The notes under the pieces were generated by a model that was given only the letters and a program-made list of their open reading frames with translations, was not told the DNA's origin and did not search any database. A stretch of DNA of 64,000 bases, taken from Saposhnikovia divaricata (lineage: Eukaryota; Streptophyta; Magnoliopsida; Apiales; Apiaceae). Location: NCBI GenBank assembly GCA_036435485.1, contig CM071598.1, positions 202,471,148 through 202,535,147 on the forward strand, written 5' to 3'. Every line of letters begins with the position of its first letter. Position 1 is the stretch's first letter. The position numbers and the translations under genes are program-made. Below, one piece after another: positions 23,405 through 35,165 of this stretch.

Positions 23405-24235
23405 AAAGTCGTCAAATTCTAGAATTATCAAATTTGGAAGTATGATAATAACCACTTTTGAATAGGCAGGCAACTTGTAAACAAACTTACAATCCAGTCA
23501 GCGTAATCAGATTTCTACCTAGTACTATAAATACAATTCTAAAATTATCAAATTTGGAAGTACGACAATAACCACTTTCGAATTTACCACTAGGTAAATT
23601 TAAAGTTAAAACTTTGTTAATTTAAGAAAATGTTGGTTCGAAAAAGTTTTTTTTATTAAAAATGATTTAAGTCTTAATATCTTAATACTCCTACAACCAT
23701 TTGATTACAAATAACAAATTTGGTCAAGTGTAACTATTTTTCTTGCAATTCTTCGAATAAATTGTCAACCAAATTAATATGAACAATTAATAACTTTATA
23801 CGAAATTTTTGTGGCAAAAGTACTCGTGGGATGAATTCTTGGCATGTAAATATGTAATGAATTAATAAGGTGACTATCATATATGAAATTAAAAATAAAA
23901 AAAATGTGTTTGCATACTCATAATATAGGGATGAGGACATATTACATAATTCACACATAATTGGCGAAGACATCTCTATATCAAATATTAAAATGTGCAC
24001 ATTTCACAAACATAACATTTTATGCATATATTTGATATATAATGTATGATTTTCATTTTTAACTTATTTATTTGGTATTTTGGGTATTAGAGTAAACTAA
24101 AACGAGGAGAAAAACATATTAATCGTGGTCAACATGCAAATTTAAAAACGTAGAATTGTAGATAGTACAATATTATTTTAATATAATATAATCTTGCACG
24201 GGCAACCATCACAAAACAATATTCACCACCATGAT
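23405..24235. repeat. Segmental repeat, copy 3 of 3 (partial)
   Basis: It carries the right-hand blocks of copies 1 and 2 (GGCAGGCAACTTGTAAACAAA, GAAAATGTTGGTTCGAAAAAG, ATTCTTGGCATGTAAATATG) but lacks the ACACGAAAATA-rich left half. A short block (CTAGAATTATCAAATTTGGAA) appears twice, near 23418 and 23540, suggesting a local rearrangement. Confidence 0.75.
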
Positions 24236-25305
24236 TGCCGAGAAAGTTGATTTAGTAGGGTGAATTGTGCCATGAGGTTGAGGTTGTGTTGTGAGGTTGT
24301 GGAGACCAAGTCCTCTAGCACAACATACATTTTCGAATAAATTGTACTAATATTTTGTTACATTGTAAACTTAATAATATTTTAAGGAGTTTTGATGATA
24401 TAGTTTAAATATTTTTTTAAAATTTTTTTCATATATATAAAATTTAATTGCGTACTTATTCAAAAAGATTATAAAAATTAAATATTTATGTGATCAAAAG
24501 TCGTGTACTGAAAAATTAAGCGATTATTAAAATAAAATGGAGTTTGTCTCTCTCTCTCTCTCCCTCCATCAAGGGACTTGTGTATAAAAGATCGAATAAA
24601 AATTTAAAAAATGCAAATTTTTGACAATTTGATATTGTCTTAATACAAATTAATCATGGAAAATAATAGAGTAATAATTTTTTAGGTAAATATGTATTTT
24701 GAAAAAAAATTACGATTGAAAGAAATATTGTGAGATGGTATTTCCCCATATGAATTTTACATTTATAATAAATTTTTTTTAAGGATATATAATTATACAT
24801 TATGGTTTGTGATCAACTTTGTTGGAAATCAAAAAATGATTTATCTAATGTTTTCCTTTGGGCACACAATAAGAGATTGACGGACAACTTTTGATTGGTT
24901 TTATTTCATTAATAATAATGAATTTTCACAAAAAACTCAATCAATTAAAATTAATTAATTAAAAAAATATAATTATTAGAATGTGTTCGTAAACACATAC
25001 TAAAAAAATTCATAAAAAAATATTATTAGGAGTACTAAGATGATTGATTATCAAATTTAATTATTTGCCAATAGTTGGTTCGGAAATAGGCGAGGATTGA
25101 AGTGGTATGGCTGTTGCCTGTTGGGGGCCGAAAACAGATGTGGTAGTATGAGTATGATCACAAATAATTTGCCAAACCAACCGTTAATTAAGATTGAACT
25201 ACAAAAACAGTCTTAATGACATTAATTGTATTTTCTTTTTGGCTCAGTTGCGTTTTTCAATTTCAACTAGAATCAATATTTTCAATTTCAACTAAAATCA
25301 ATTAA
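24236..25305. other. AT-rich intergenic DNA, no gene seen
   Basis: It contains a short CT run near 24547-24563 and a repeated TTTCAATTTCAACTA phrase near 25256-25295. Nothing coding is recognised. Confidence 0.4.
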
Positions 25306-25480
25306 TTGTATTTTTTTTTGATAATCCGATATCCGGACTACCTTTCGCGTACCTCGACTAATCTGGAAGGCTGTTAACACATTCGTACCCATTGAGCATG
25401 ACAATCCACTTAATTCTGTGCCTGGATCCTAGGAATTGAACCTATGACTTTGGGATGATAAACCCCTAGGGGTTATTTGT
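25306..25480 (-). mobile_element. Probable SINE with Angio-domain-like 3' end
   Basis: On the minus strand there is a B-box-like GGTTCAATTCC (about 25442-25432). Further downstream comes ATTAGTCGAGGTACGCG and GTCCGGATATCGGA, resembling the conserved 'Angio-domain' that many angiosperm SINEs share at their 3' ends. It ends in a run of nine A (25318 leftward). The A-box is not clear, so the 5' end may be truncated. I did not find convincing target duplications. Confidence 0.6.
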
Positions 25481-27300
25481 TAACTCTTGAATAGAAAATT
25501 TTCCGAATGATTAAAAATCTGAACGAATGATAAATCTGAGCGCTGGATGAATAATGTTGTTTGATAGATACATTTAAATTTTCTGAATGATAATTATTAT
25601 TTCTTAATTTAAATTATTACTTTTATTTAGTTAATATTCATGAGAATTGGTTGAATAATATAAATAAAAAATGTATCTCTATAATTTTTTGTAAAAAGTT
25701 ATTGTGTTTGAACATAATAACTCAAAGCTTGAAAAATAGATAAATAATTTTAATAGTTTTGAAAGGTAAAAACTAATTTATGTATAATTTTTTTTATTTA
25801 ACTTGTTAGACATAGCTATGGTTGTATAGTAATCCCTCTATTCCAATGAATTATTTACATTTGGGATAGGGATTTCGACACATATTTTACGGCTAGCTCT
25901 TGTAAAATATAGTATCATAAATTCTTTTAAAATTCTTTTTCTTCTCAATAAAAATTTAATTTTCAGAAACATAATTTAGTAAAAATATGTTATATAACTA
26001 TACTTTAAGTTCCTAAAAGATAAAAAATTAAATTATGTTGGCAAAGACCAAAGTACCTAAAAAATAATAAAATAATAAAAAAGCAAAGTAAATGCAAGTA
26101 ATTTGTAGAGTGAATATAAGCATTTTAAACCATCCCGCTAGAAATAAAAGCTGGAGTCGTCCCGCAATTTTCTAGGAGTCATCCAGTTAAATGGGCTTGG
26201 TCCAGATTTCAAAAACCACAATCCAACAATCTGAATATAAAACACAGAATGGTCCATTTCAGATCCTCTTATTCAGGGATTAACACATGATTCCCTAAAA
26301 TCACGGTACAAACCATCTGGGACACCCGAGATGGATCATTTACGAACTTTCACATACAATAATACTAAATTTGTAAAAAATAATCAACAATTACTTAAAT
26401 ACTCAATTTAATTAAAAATAAATCATATTATGCTTAATTTTTAACTAAATCACTATAAAATCCATCACAAAAAATTTCAAATGAATCCATTTCTATGTAT
26501 AAAAAAACAAAAATATTAAAAAATTCTTGAAATATTATTTTAGAAGTTTGAACTTTTAAAAATGACGTTCAATCGATTTGATGGGTAGTTTGTGGTTTTA
26601 AAACAGTAGGAGGGAGAACAAATAAATGGTTGAGACTGAAACGCCATTAACTTGTGAACCAAGAATCGCAACATTTGGAATAAATATTTTCCTTTTCTCG
26701 TACGATCTTTATTAACTCGCTTTCCACATTTTAAGATTGACAGAACATATTCCCCTGTATGTATATCTACTAATTTAATGGCCGCTCATTAATTTCTCAT
26801 CCTTTAATCCAACGACCACTAACTTCAATATCTTCATCTACCCCTCTACTTTTTACTTCCCACTCCTTTTCCTTCTATTTGCATCCAAACACGTCACATT
26901 CACCATACATCTCTACCCACATCCCTTCTTCCCTCCTTTGTGGCACCATTTCTCGTATCCTTCCACGCTTGCATGCACAAATTTAGATTTTCTTATTATC
27001 CGAATCGGACTAATCTAGGCTGAAATCTCGAACTCTCGTCTATAATTTATATTTATAAAAATAAATTAAATTATTTTTCCAATTTTACCAACCAAACTTA
27101 ACTGATAAGATTGAAAAATTACGATAATTTTAAAATTCTGATTCCGTCCTAGAGATTTGTACTTATGTGCTAAATAGTACTCCGATATTTGTATATATCC
27201 GCTACATAGTGTGGCATCATAAAAGCCCTCTCAACAGCAAACTGTTTTTGATGTACAAAACTATAATTACTCCGCTTCGAAACTGTTTCCAATATTGTTT
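25481..27300. other. Intergenic DNA upstream of the 27.4-kb gene
   Basis: 25485-25640 (GTTAACTCTTGAATAGAAAA, TCTGAATGATAA) resembles hAT-type MITE sequence but has no matching end. The rest is AT-rich, becoming C-rich and promoter-like from about 26760. No coding sequence is supported. Confidence 0.4.
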
Positions 27301-27357
27301 GGTCTGTACCACTTAAATTGGTTACATACAAACATTCATATTTAATTCGAAAGTGCA

Positions 27358-27416
27358 TATAAATAGACAAATCCAAGTAATACTTCACACACCAATATTT
27401 TTCCCAACTATAAATA
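27358..27416 (+). promoter_or_regulatory. Twin TATA boxes of the 27448 gene
   Basis: TATAAATA occurs at 27358-27365 and again at 27409-27416. Starting about 30 bases downstream of the first gives a leader of roughly 55-60 bases. The second lies only 39 bases before the start codon and would leave almost no leader. The first is therefore the likelier core promoter. Confidence 0.65.
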
Positions 27417-27447
27417 CAGAGTTTGTACAGGCACTAAAGTAAGAAGC

Positions 27448-27954
27448 ATGGAGAAAAGTGTTGAGGCTACAGAGACTTACATTGTCAATGATCTTAAGGC
27501 TTTGATGGAAATGAATGGTGTCGATGAGTCTCCGGAAGTTGAAATAAAAGAAGAAATGGTTGTTGAGGTAATGCATGAGCTTTGGAAGGAGATACACTCT
27601 TGTTGCACTGATCAGTACACTCCGGCAAGTTTTCCGACAACAGGGCAAGGGTGTTTCTTGGGTGTTGGTGGGGATAATGAGAGATGTGGGCCAGTGATCT
27701 CGGATGTGGGGTCCACTGTGATGGCTGGAGTTGGGGTGGGACCCACAAATGGGTTTTCCGGCGAGGGAGTGGCCGGAAGTGGGGTGGCGAAGGGAAGAGA
27801 GTTGAAGTGTGGGTGTAGCAAGAAACATGGTGGAGGGAAAATGGACGGCTATGATGGTGGAGAGTTTGATGATGAGTGGCTGACAAGTGTTCTTAGCATG
27901 GACCCACAAGAATTTGAAGATTTGGATGTGGAGCCCATGATTGATGATTGTTGA
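27448..27954 (+). CDS. Small acidic plant protein of unknown function (168 aa)
   Basis: A single-exon frame starts at ATG in good plant context (A at -3, G at +4) downstream of TATA boxes, and stops at TGA 27952-27954. Residues 1-50 are Glu/Val/Met-rich and look helical (EEMVVEVMHELWKEI). The middle is Gly/Pro-rich with a CGPVISDVGSTVMAGVGVG stretch. A short basic Cys patch (LKCGCSKKH) follows, and the C-terminus is strongly acidic (FDDEWLTSVL then DLDVEP). There is no signal peptide, membrane segment or known catalytic motif. GC content and codon use stand out from the AT-rich surroundings, which argues that it is a real gene. The layout (helical N-terminus, STVMAG-like centre, acidic DDEWL tail) reminds me of small uncharacterised plant regulatory-type proteins, but I cannot assign a family. 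The Asp/Glu-rich tail would suit protein interaction or transcriptional activation; that is inference. Confidence 0.8.
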   Translation: MEKSVEATETYIVNDLKALMEMNGVDESPEVEIKEEMVVEVMHELWKEIHSCCTDQYTPASFPTTGQGCFLGVGGDNERCGPVISDVGSTVMAGVGVGPTNGFSGEGVAGSGVAKGRELKCGCSKKHGGGKMDGYDGGEFDDEWLTSVLSMDPQEFEDLDVEPMIDDC

Positions 27955-29153
27955 TGTGTTCTCTAATCACTAATGGTTACTAGTTAGGAATGGTAATTAG
28001 TAGTTGAAATTATCAAATTAAGAAAAGAATTACTAGTAGGGCTAGTACTAATTAATGATATCGTTTGTTTTAAATATGTAAATTGGTAGTAGATGCTAGT
28101 GTTCTAAAAAACGTTGATTAAAATTGCCGATAAATTGTTGTTTGATGTCTTTTTGTATTGGAATTAATCGAAATTAGTCGGGATTAATGGATATTAATCA
28201 TCAATTAATCATTTTTCGGTACCTCTACCAATTAAATACGATTTCCGCACAACACTAGTTGCATATGTATTTTTTAATACAATGTTTAAAATGATCACTA
28301 ACTAGTTTTAATTTTAAATTCATATGGCTGTCTAAACAAAAACTTAAAAACCAAGATTGTACTTGAGGGGGAATGGAGACATGAATGGGACGGCCTGAAT
28401 GGGGTATAGATAGTTATGACTTGTGTGATGATATGTTTTTGCCTTGCCGTTATATTCCATGGCAATCTTCATGACTATTGTTTACTCATCCATGGCAATC
28501 TTCATGACTATCGTTTACTCGTTTTCTTTTTCTCTTTTAAAATGGTCTAAATTACAACTTGTTTTTAGTACTATGGTATGTGTTTGACGACGTATAGGTA
28601 AATTGCAAGTATGGCAAGTTTGTGCTTATAAATTAAGACCATGCCATGTATAGGACAATTTTAATCTGATCCGGTTTGATAAAATTCAATAAATACGGAT
28701 ATGAATTTAATCAAACATGATCCAATCCTATTCATTGATATATTTAACATGAATTACACATCAAATGATTAAACCGATTAGATCACAATCTAATGATGAA
28801 GACGAGATCTTAGATTAATGAAGAAAACTAATTTAACATTCCAACAAATACACTTAATTTTAAAATCCACTAAAAAATCGTATAAAAACGATACAACTTC
28901 TCAAAATCCAATATCTTACAACTCATAAATTAAAAATACACCTAAATTCTCCAAATATCGCAACTCGCACTCTTCCCAATAAGTAGCCAACCTAAATAAG
29001 ATCACCTACCGGGAGGAATAAGAAAAACAAAGAACGGCAGTGAGCGAAAGACCCATATACGAATTTAAAACAGAGCACAAGCTGAACAAAATTAAATATG
29101 ATAAAATTATATATGAACAAAGATTAAGACATGAGATTAATTACAAAATTGAA
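27955..29153. other. 3' flank and AT-rich intergenic DNA
   Basis: The first 200-300 bases probably include the gene's 3' UTR, though no canonical AATAAA is seen. A tandem pair with unit about 36 bp (CCATGGCAATCTTCATGACTA) lies at about 28458-28521. From about 28850 the sequence resembles the decayed LTR region that resumes after the Helitron at 31415. Confidence 0.4.
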
Positions 29154-31414
29154 TCAATATATATATATAAAGGAGGATAGCGGGAGTTTAGGTGGCGCTC
29201 TAAGATCGTCTCAATCTATTTTTCTAATTTTCTAGAATTTTAGAATTTTAAATATTAATAAATATAAAAATATCAATTAACATATTAAAAGTAGAATAGG
29301 TGTTCGAATTTATAAAGGAGAAGAGTTCGAATTTATAGGGAAGACATATAATTAGAAGTTCTATTGAAAGTATAATAAGTATTTATAAGGCATAAGATTA
29401 AAAGTTCTATTGGAAGTAGAATAGGAGTTCGAATTTATAGAGAATAAGAGTTCGAATTTATAGAAAAAATATATAAATAAACGTTCTACAAGAAGTAGAA
29501 TATGTGTTTGAATATATAGAGCAGACATATAATTAAATATTTTATAGAAAGTACGATCTTCTTAAATTATATATTTTTTTATATAAGTTAAATATACTTA
29601 TATTAGGAAAATTTATTCATAAATCCAATACTATTGTCATTAAAAAAGTCACCGTATTTAAAAAGAAAAGAATTGATGTGTTAACATGATAAAAGAACAA
29701 TCTCATGCAAGAATCCTAAATAATCATCAATCATCAATCATCAATCAATATATATATATAAAGGAGGATAGCGGGAGTTTAGGTGGCGCTCTAAGATCGT
29801 CTCAATCTATTTTTCTAATTTTCTAGAATTTTAGAATTTTAAATATTAATAAATATAAAAATATCAATTAACATATTAAAAGTAGAATAGGTGTTCGAAT
29901 TTATAAAGGAGAAGAGTTCGAATTTATAGGGAAGACATATGATTAGAAGTTCTATTGAAAGTATAATAAGTATTTATAAGGCATAAGATTAAAAGTTCTA
30001 TTGGAAGTAGAATAGGAGTTCGAATTTATAGAGAATAAGAGTTCGAATTTATAGAAAAAATATATAAATAAACGTTCTACAAGAAGTAGAATATGTGTTT
30101 GAATATATAGAGCAGACATATAATTAAATATTTTATAGAAAGTACGATCTTCTTAAATTATATATTTTTTTATATAAGTTAAATATACTTATATTAGGAA
30201 AATTTATTCATAAATCCAATACTATTGTCATTAAAAAAGTCACCGTATTTAAAAAGAAAAGAATTGATGTGTTAACATGATAAAAGAACAATCTCATGCA
30301 AGAATCCTAAATAAATATAGGAGTATCTATAATATAAAGAGAAAATAAGATGTGTTTTCATTTTCTAAAACTCCAAAATTTTTAGAAAGTCTAGAGAAAG
30401 TATAAATTGGAATTCACTTTATTTTTTAGGTTTTGATTTTAACGAAAAAAAATTGTTGTGTAAGATAAGTATCATCAATAATATGTAATGAAGTTGAAAT
30501 TTCGATCCCAAACGAGAGCGGCTCGAAACATGTTTAACGGGAAGACGGCTCACTATAAAAGATTGTACTAGCTATTAAAATACCATATTGATGTTATAAA
30601 TTTATTTTATTTTTAGGATTTGATTTTTATGGATAAACATTATCACACAAGTAATATATGTAAAAGTTAGGTTTTTTTTTGTCTTAACGAGAGAGCGGAT
30701 CAATAGTAATAACCGTTTTTAACAAGAAAGCGGTTCATTAAATAAGACCGTATAAAAAGTATTTAAATTTACTTAGCAAAAAAAAAAGTATTTAAATTTA
30801 AATATATAATACATAAAATAAAATATTTTATTGGAAGTAGAATACACGGATGGTGGAGACGTCATATACGATTTTTTTAAAACTATACATCTTTTTTCCT
30901 AAAAATCCTTTATTTTAACTTTTTTATACAAGTTTATCTATAATATACAGAAAATATAAGATGTATTTTTATCTTTTAAAACTCCATAAATATTAGAAAG
31001 GTTAAAGAATATAAAAATTGGAATTTACTCTCTTTATATAGCGAAGTTAGAATTTCGGTTTCAAAGAAGAGCGGCTCGAAACGTATTTAACGGGAAGACG
31101 GCTAGCTAGAAAAGATTGTATTAGCTATTAGAATTTGATACTGTAGTCATAAATTTTTTTTATTTTTACGGTTTGATTTTGTGGATAAAAAAATTATATA
31201 AGTCTTTATAATATATGTTAAAAAGTTGGGATTTCGGTTTTAACGAGAAAGCGGCTCAATCGAAAAAATCGTATTTAACAAGAAATTGATTCATTAGAGA
31301 AGATTATTTAATTATTAAAATTTAATATTGATATTATAATATAACGTAAATGTATTGAATTTTTTTAAAAATAAAAATTGTAACGCCGCCGCGAAGCGCG
31401 GCTTTATCAACTAG
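29154..31414 (+). mobile_element. Non-autonomous Helitron with duplicated 5' end (2261 bp)
   Basis: The 5' end is TCAATATATATATATAAAGG at 29154 after A. The 3' end is CTAG (31411-31414) before T, with a GC-rich hairpin (GCCGCG/CGCGGC, 31388-31402) eight bases upstream. The first 569 bp (29154-29722) recur almost unchanged at 29745-30313, again beginning TCAATATATA, with 22 bp of ATCA-type repeat between. There are thus two 5' termini and one 3' terminus. The interior has about four diverged copies of a motif like AACGAGAGCGGCTCGAAAC (near 30510, 30683, 31063, 31240) and no Rep or helicase frame. It inserted into a decayed LTR-like region. Confidence 0.82.
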
Positions 31415-33154
31415 TATATGAATAAAGAACAATAAGACATTGCGATTAAGATAATATAAAATGGATACTCAACTCATGATATAAAAACAAGTGCTCAAAA
31501 ATCAAAATATATTACTCTTATAAATAATAATCACAATTAATCACGAAAGCACAACTGATAATATATAATCATACTCTTACATATACTCTTACACTTACAA
31601 ATTATATCCAAAGTAATTTATTACTAACATGGGAGACGATCTTACAAACAGGGGCATAGCACAAAACAAATACCACCCAAATTCAGATAGGGATCGCAAG
31701 ACAATAAGCACATGCTATCCAGAATGGCCAAAAGCATACAAACTGACTAGTCATGACTATACGTATCCCACTACTCCGGCGACACGCCTATGCTATTTAT
31801 ACACCGCATAAGAAGTGCCAAACACGAGATTATCCGCTCGCGACGGATGTATTTCAAACTCCCAAATCATATTAAAATCACAAATAACTTACATATAACT
31901 TACGCATAACTTACTCTAGAAAGATGTCTCAAAATCATACTTATATCATAAATCAATCGAAAAAAGATGTCTCAAAATCATACTTATATCATAAATCAAT
32001 CGAAAATACTTACTCGAAAATTATAAACTCAAATATCATACAAAATAGACCATTGAAGATAAAATTCAGTACCGACCAGTCCCAAAGAAAGGCAATTTAC
32101 TCTATAAATATGAACTCAAATAAAAAAGTATAAAACACAGAACTTGTAGAGGATTCCGAGACCTTTCCATAATGGTAAGGCTCGTTAAAAACGGAGAGGC
32201 AACAAATTCAGAAACAATGAAAATGCGGACTATAATAACAGAATCAGGCACTGATCATAGTAGTATTTCGATATTTAAGACATCGAAATCACAGAATTGG
32301 TTAGCGGAACATATACAAAACACGGAGGTCGAAACGAGCTTTCCAAAATGGTATCGCTCATAATTATTGAACAAATATACAATTTACTATGAATTTACGA
32401 AGTTAGGACATGCTAACAGGAATCAACACACCAGATAACAAAAAGGCATATTTTGACCAACATACAAGCAGAATTTCACAAAACACAGAGAATGAAAGTT
32501 GTAGATAATTCAAATATCTTTCCATAGAATCCAATAACATAACATTATGATGAATAACGAATCATATACGAATTTTACAAGAAATCAGAATTGGTAGGAA
32601 TCAAACATACAAATTTCGAATAATGATATGAAGACAAAGAGTAAAGAAAACATATCCGTACCTTAAACCTTAATAAACGGATGCATCTACACAAATTCAG
32701 AATCTCCAACTCAAAGAACCCTAAATTACATAACCAAATTATGAATATCACAAGCCCAATAAACCTAGCTACGATCTCATACACATGTATATACATAACG
32801 AAATTCTAATCTCTTACCTTGAACTCCAAAATTCCTTGTCTCCAATCAGGTTTGGGTAATCTTCTCATCTCGTTCTCTTCTTCCTTCTACTTCCTCCCTG
32901 GAAAAGTAACGTATGCCTCTTTCTTTCTTCCTCGTTTTTCTTAAAACCCTTATACTTGTTTTTTTTTTTACAACTCTAGCTTTCTCTTTTTCTATTTTTA
33001 TTTTTAAAACCTCCCTTTTTTTATTATCCCAATCTATTACTATATATTATACAATCAACACAAGGGCAAAAAGTTCCATTTTATTAGCTGTGAAATTACT
33101 ATTTTGCCCCTATTTGTTGAAAATTAACAAAAATGCCATTCTTTTAATATTTGT

Positions 33155-33255
33155 GTAAAAAATAGTTGAAATTGTGTTAATGTTGAGAATCGAAACCCTG
33201 ACCTTCCCCACTTAAACTCATGCCATAACCATTAGGCTACAATTAATTTTGAGTA
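33155..33255 (-). repeat. tRNA-like promoter motif, copy 1
   Basis: Minus strand TAGCCTAATGG (A-box-like, about 33240) and GGTTTCGATTC (B-box-like, about 33195) are spaced as in a tRNA gene. The sequence between cannot fold into a proper cloverleaf that I can see, so I treat it as a tRNA-derived or SINE-like relic. Confidence 0.45.
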
Positions 33256-33429
33256 TATTTAAAAAAACTTATTAGATAAACCACATCATCTCCCTTTGTT
33301 CCATTTTTTTTATTTCAACTATATATTAAACCTCAATACAAGTGCAAAAAGTGCAAATAAATTATTTGTAAAATTACTATTTCATCCTCATTTTTTGGAA
33401 GTAACAATTGTGCCATCCCCTTTATAATC

Positions 33430-33530
33430 TATGTAAAAAAGGGAAGAATTTGTGTTAGCTTTCGGAGTCGAGCCACAAATTTCATTTTAAGAGGTTCATG
33501 ATACAGCCACTATACTACATTAATTTTAGA
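33430..33530 (-). repeat. tRNA-like promoter motif, copy 2
   Basis: Minus strand TAGTATAGTGG (A-box-like) and GGCTCGACTCC (B-box-like) lie about 280 bp from copy 1. Flanking sequence (AAGTGCAAAAAGTG, AAATTACTATTT, TGCCAT) matches the flanks of copy 1, so this is one unit duplicated in tandem (about 33040-33300 and 33310-33570). The start resembles tRNA-Asp but the rest has decayed. Confidence 0.45.
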
Positions 33531-33570
33531 GTTTCCTTAAAAATCTTATAAGATAAATCATGCCTTTCAC

Positions 33571-34213
33571 TTAACTTATTTTCTTTTTTATTTTCAGTTT
33601 TGAGTAAATAAAATGTTAGTTTATATTATTTATATAATTCAGTTTTTTCAGTTTTTGTAGTTTTATTTATCTATATATTCAATCATCTTATAAATTTTAT
33701 TACACATGTATATGTTTGATTCAATTTATGTTAATTATGTTATTTATAATTCATATATTTACATTACATTATATCTCTGATCATACTTTATTTGAATTAG
33801 TTGATAATGGATACCTAAAAAATAATAGTGAAATTTGATGCGATATAAGGAATATAGTATATACAATGTATTTCATTTATTCATTACTTCTATCATTCTA
33901 AATTAAGAAAATTAGTTTTCAAATTATTTTTAAATTATACAATAATCATGTTTATACATTCATCGCATCCGTTTCTTAATAATTTTCTTTTTAGAATGTA
34001 CACTTCATTTGTTTATATTTTCTAAAATAAACACATTCTACACTTTCTTTATTATTATAAATGATTAACATGAAAAATAAAATGGTAAGATAAAATTCTT
34101 GGTTATACATGAATGTTTCTAAGTCTGGATTAAAAAAAACTCACAAACATTTATCTCTATGTATATATTAAATTATTGAAATGAAATACAATTTAGTTTC
34201 AAAAAAATTTGGT

Positions 34214-34258
<45 letters not shown>

Positions 34259-35160
34259 ATTTACATTTATCTTGAAAGAATGTGATTGTTTAGCGGAATA
34301 TTACGTAATTTCTAATCTACTTTTGGATATAAGATAAATATAACTAACATAATATGCTTCTTCCAAGTTGATCTGATGTAAAATGATATGAACTATAATT
34401 TTATTATTTCTTTATTTGTCATTTTTTTAAAATTTTTCTTTGCAACCTCATTCTATTTTCTATAGGGATTTTGATTTTACAGGTTCAAGACTGGTGTGAG
34501 AACATTGCATTATAGACTTGCAATAGAGATGACATTGACATATTTTAAGGGAAGCAAAATCTTATAGTTAAATCACGTCATTTTCACTTAACATATTTTA
34601 ATGAGTATGTTACCCCTTGCGGTTAATTATGGATGGTTGTAATCGTGTTGATATGGAAAGCAGTGTCTATCACTATGGAAAGACAAAAATTATCATCTTA
34701 ACCTCTCAAATTTATAATACACAGTCCCTGTTCATAAATCAAACTTGTACATCATACCCACAATATTATTATTGGCGTCTATATACAGTCCGTATTGGCA
34801 TTCACTATTAACAAATATCACTACTCATATTACAATTTCATAATTACGAATTTCCAGATCAGAAATTATTAAACCAACCGCTACCAACTTCTTAAAACAA
34901 AATTAGAGATATTTATATCGAGATCCGTGACTGCTACGCTAGTTGACTAATGACACACCAAACAACATCCTAATTATAAAATAAACAAATCTTCACACAT
35001 AAAATAATATTAAAAATAACAAATTAATATTTTCTAATCCTTAATATTAAATAATATAACTTAAAAAAATATTAAAAAAATACGTGATGTTACAACTAAG
35101 ATCTTGTGTATGACATGTCACAAGTTCAATTTCCTACTCTTCTTTGAATTATCACCCTGT
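33571..35160. other. AT-rich intergenic DNA
   Basis: It includes a pure TA microsatellite at 34218-34255. No gene, RNA or element boundary is recognised. Confidence 0.45.
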
Positions 35161-35165
35161 AGCTC

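Larger units (their letters stand above)
31415..33570 (-). mobile_element. Decayed LTR-like sequence (probably large-LTR Ty3/gypsy), minus strand
   Basis: Composition and short phrases (GAGCTTTCCAAAATGGTATCG, CTTACCTTGAACTCC, promoter-like C/T-rich 32840-32930) resemble the long LTRs elsewhere in the window, especially the solo LTR at 9160-13192 read in the same direction. No terminal TG/CA pair with a target duplication could be fixed. It seems to continue left of the Helitron to about 28850. Frames in it are short and not protein-like. Confidence 0.35.

Noticed and set aside
25485..26340. hAT-type MITE suggested by TTGTTAACTCTTGAATAG
   Set aside because: No inverted partner end or 8-bp duplication was found.
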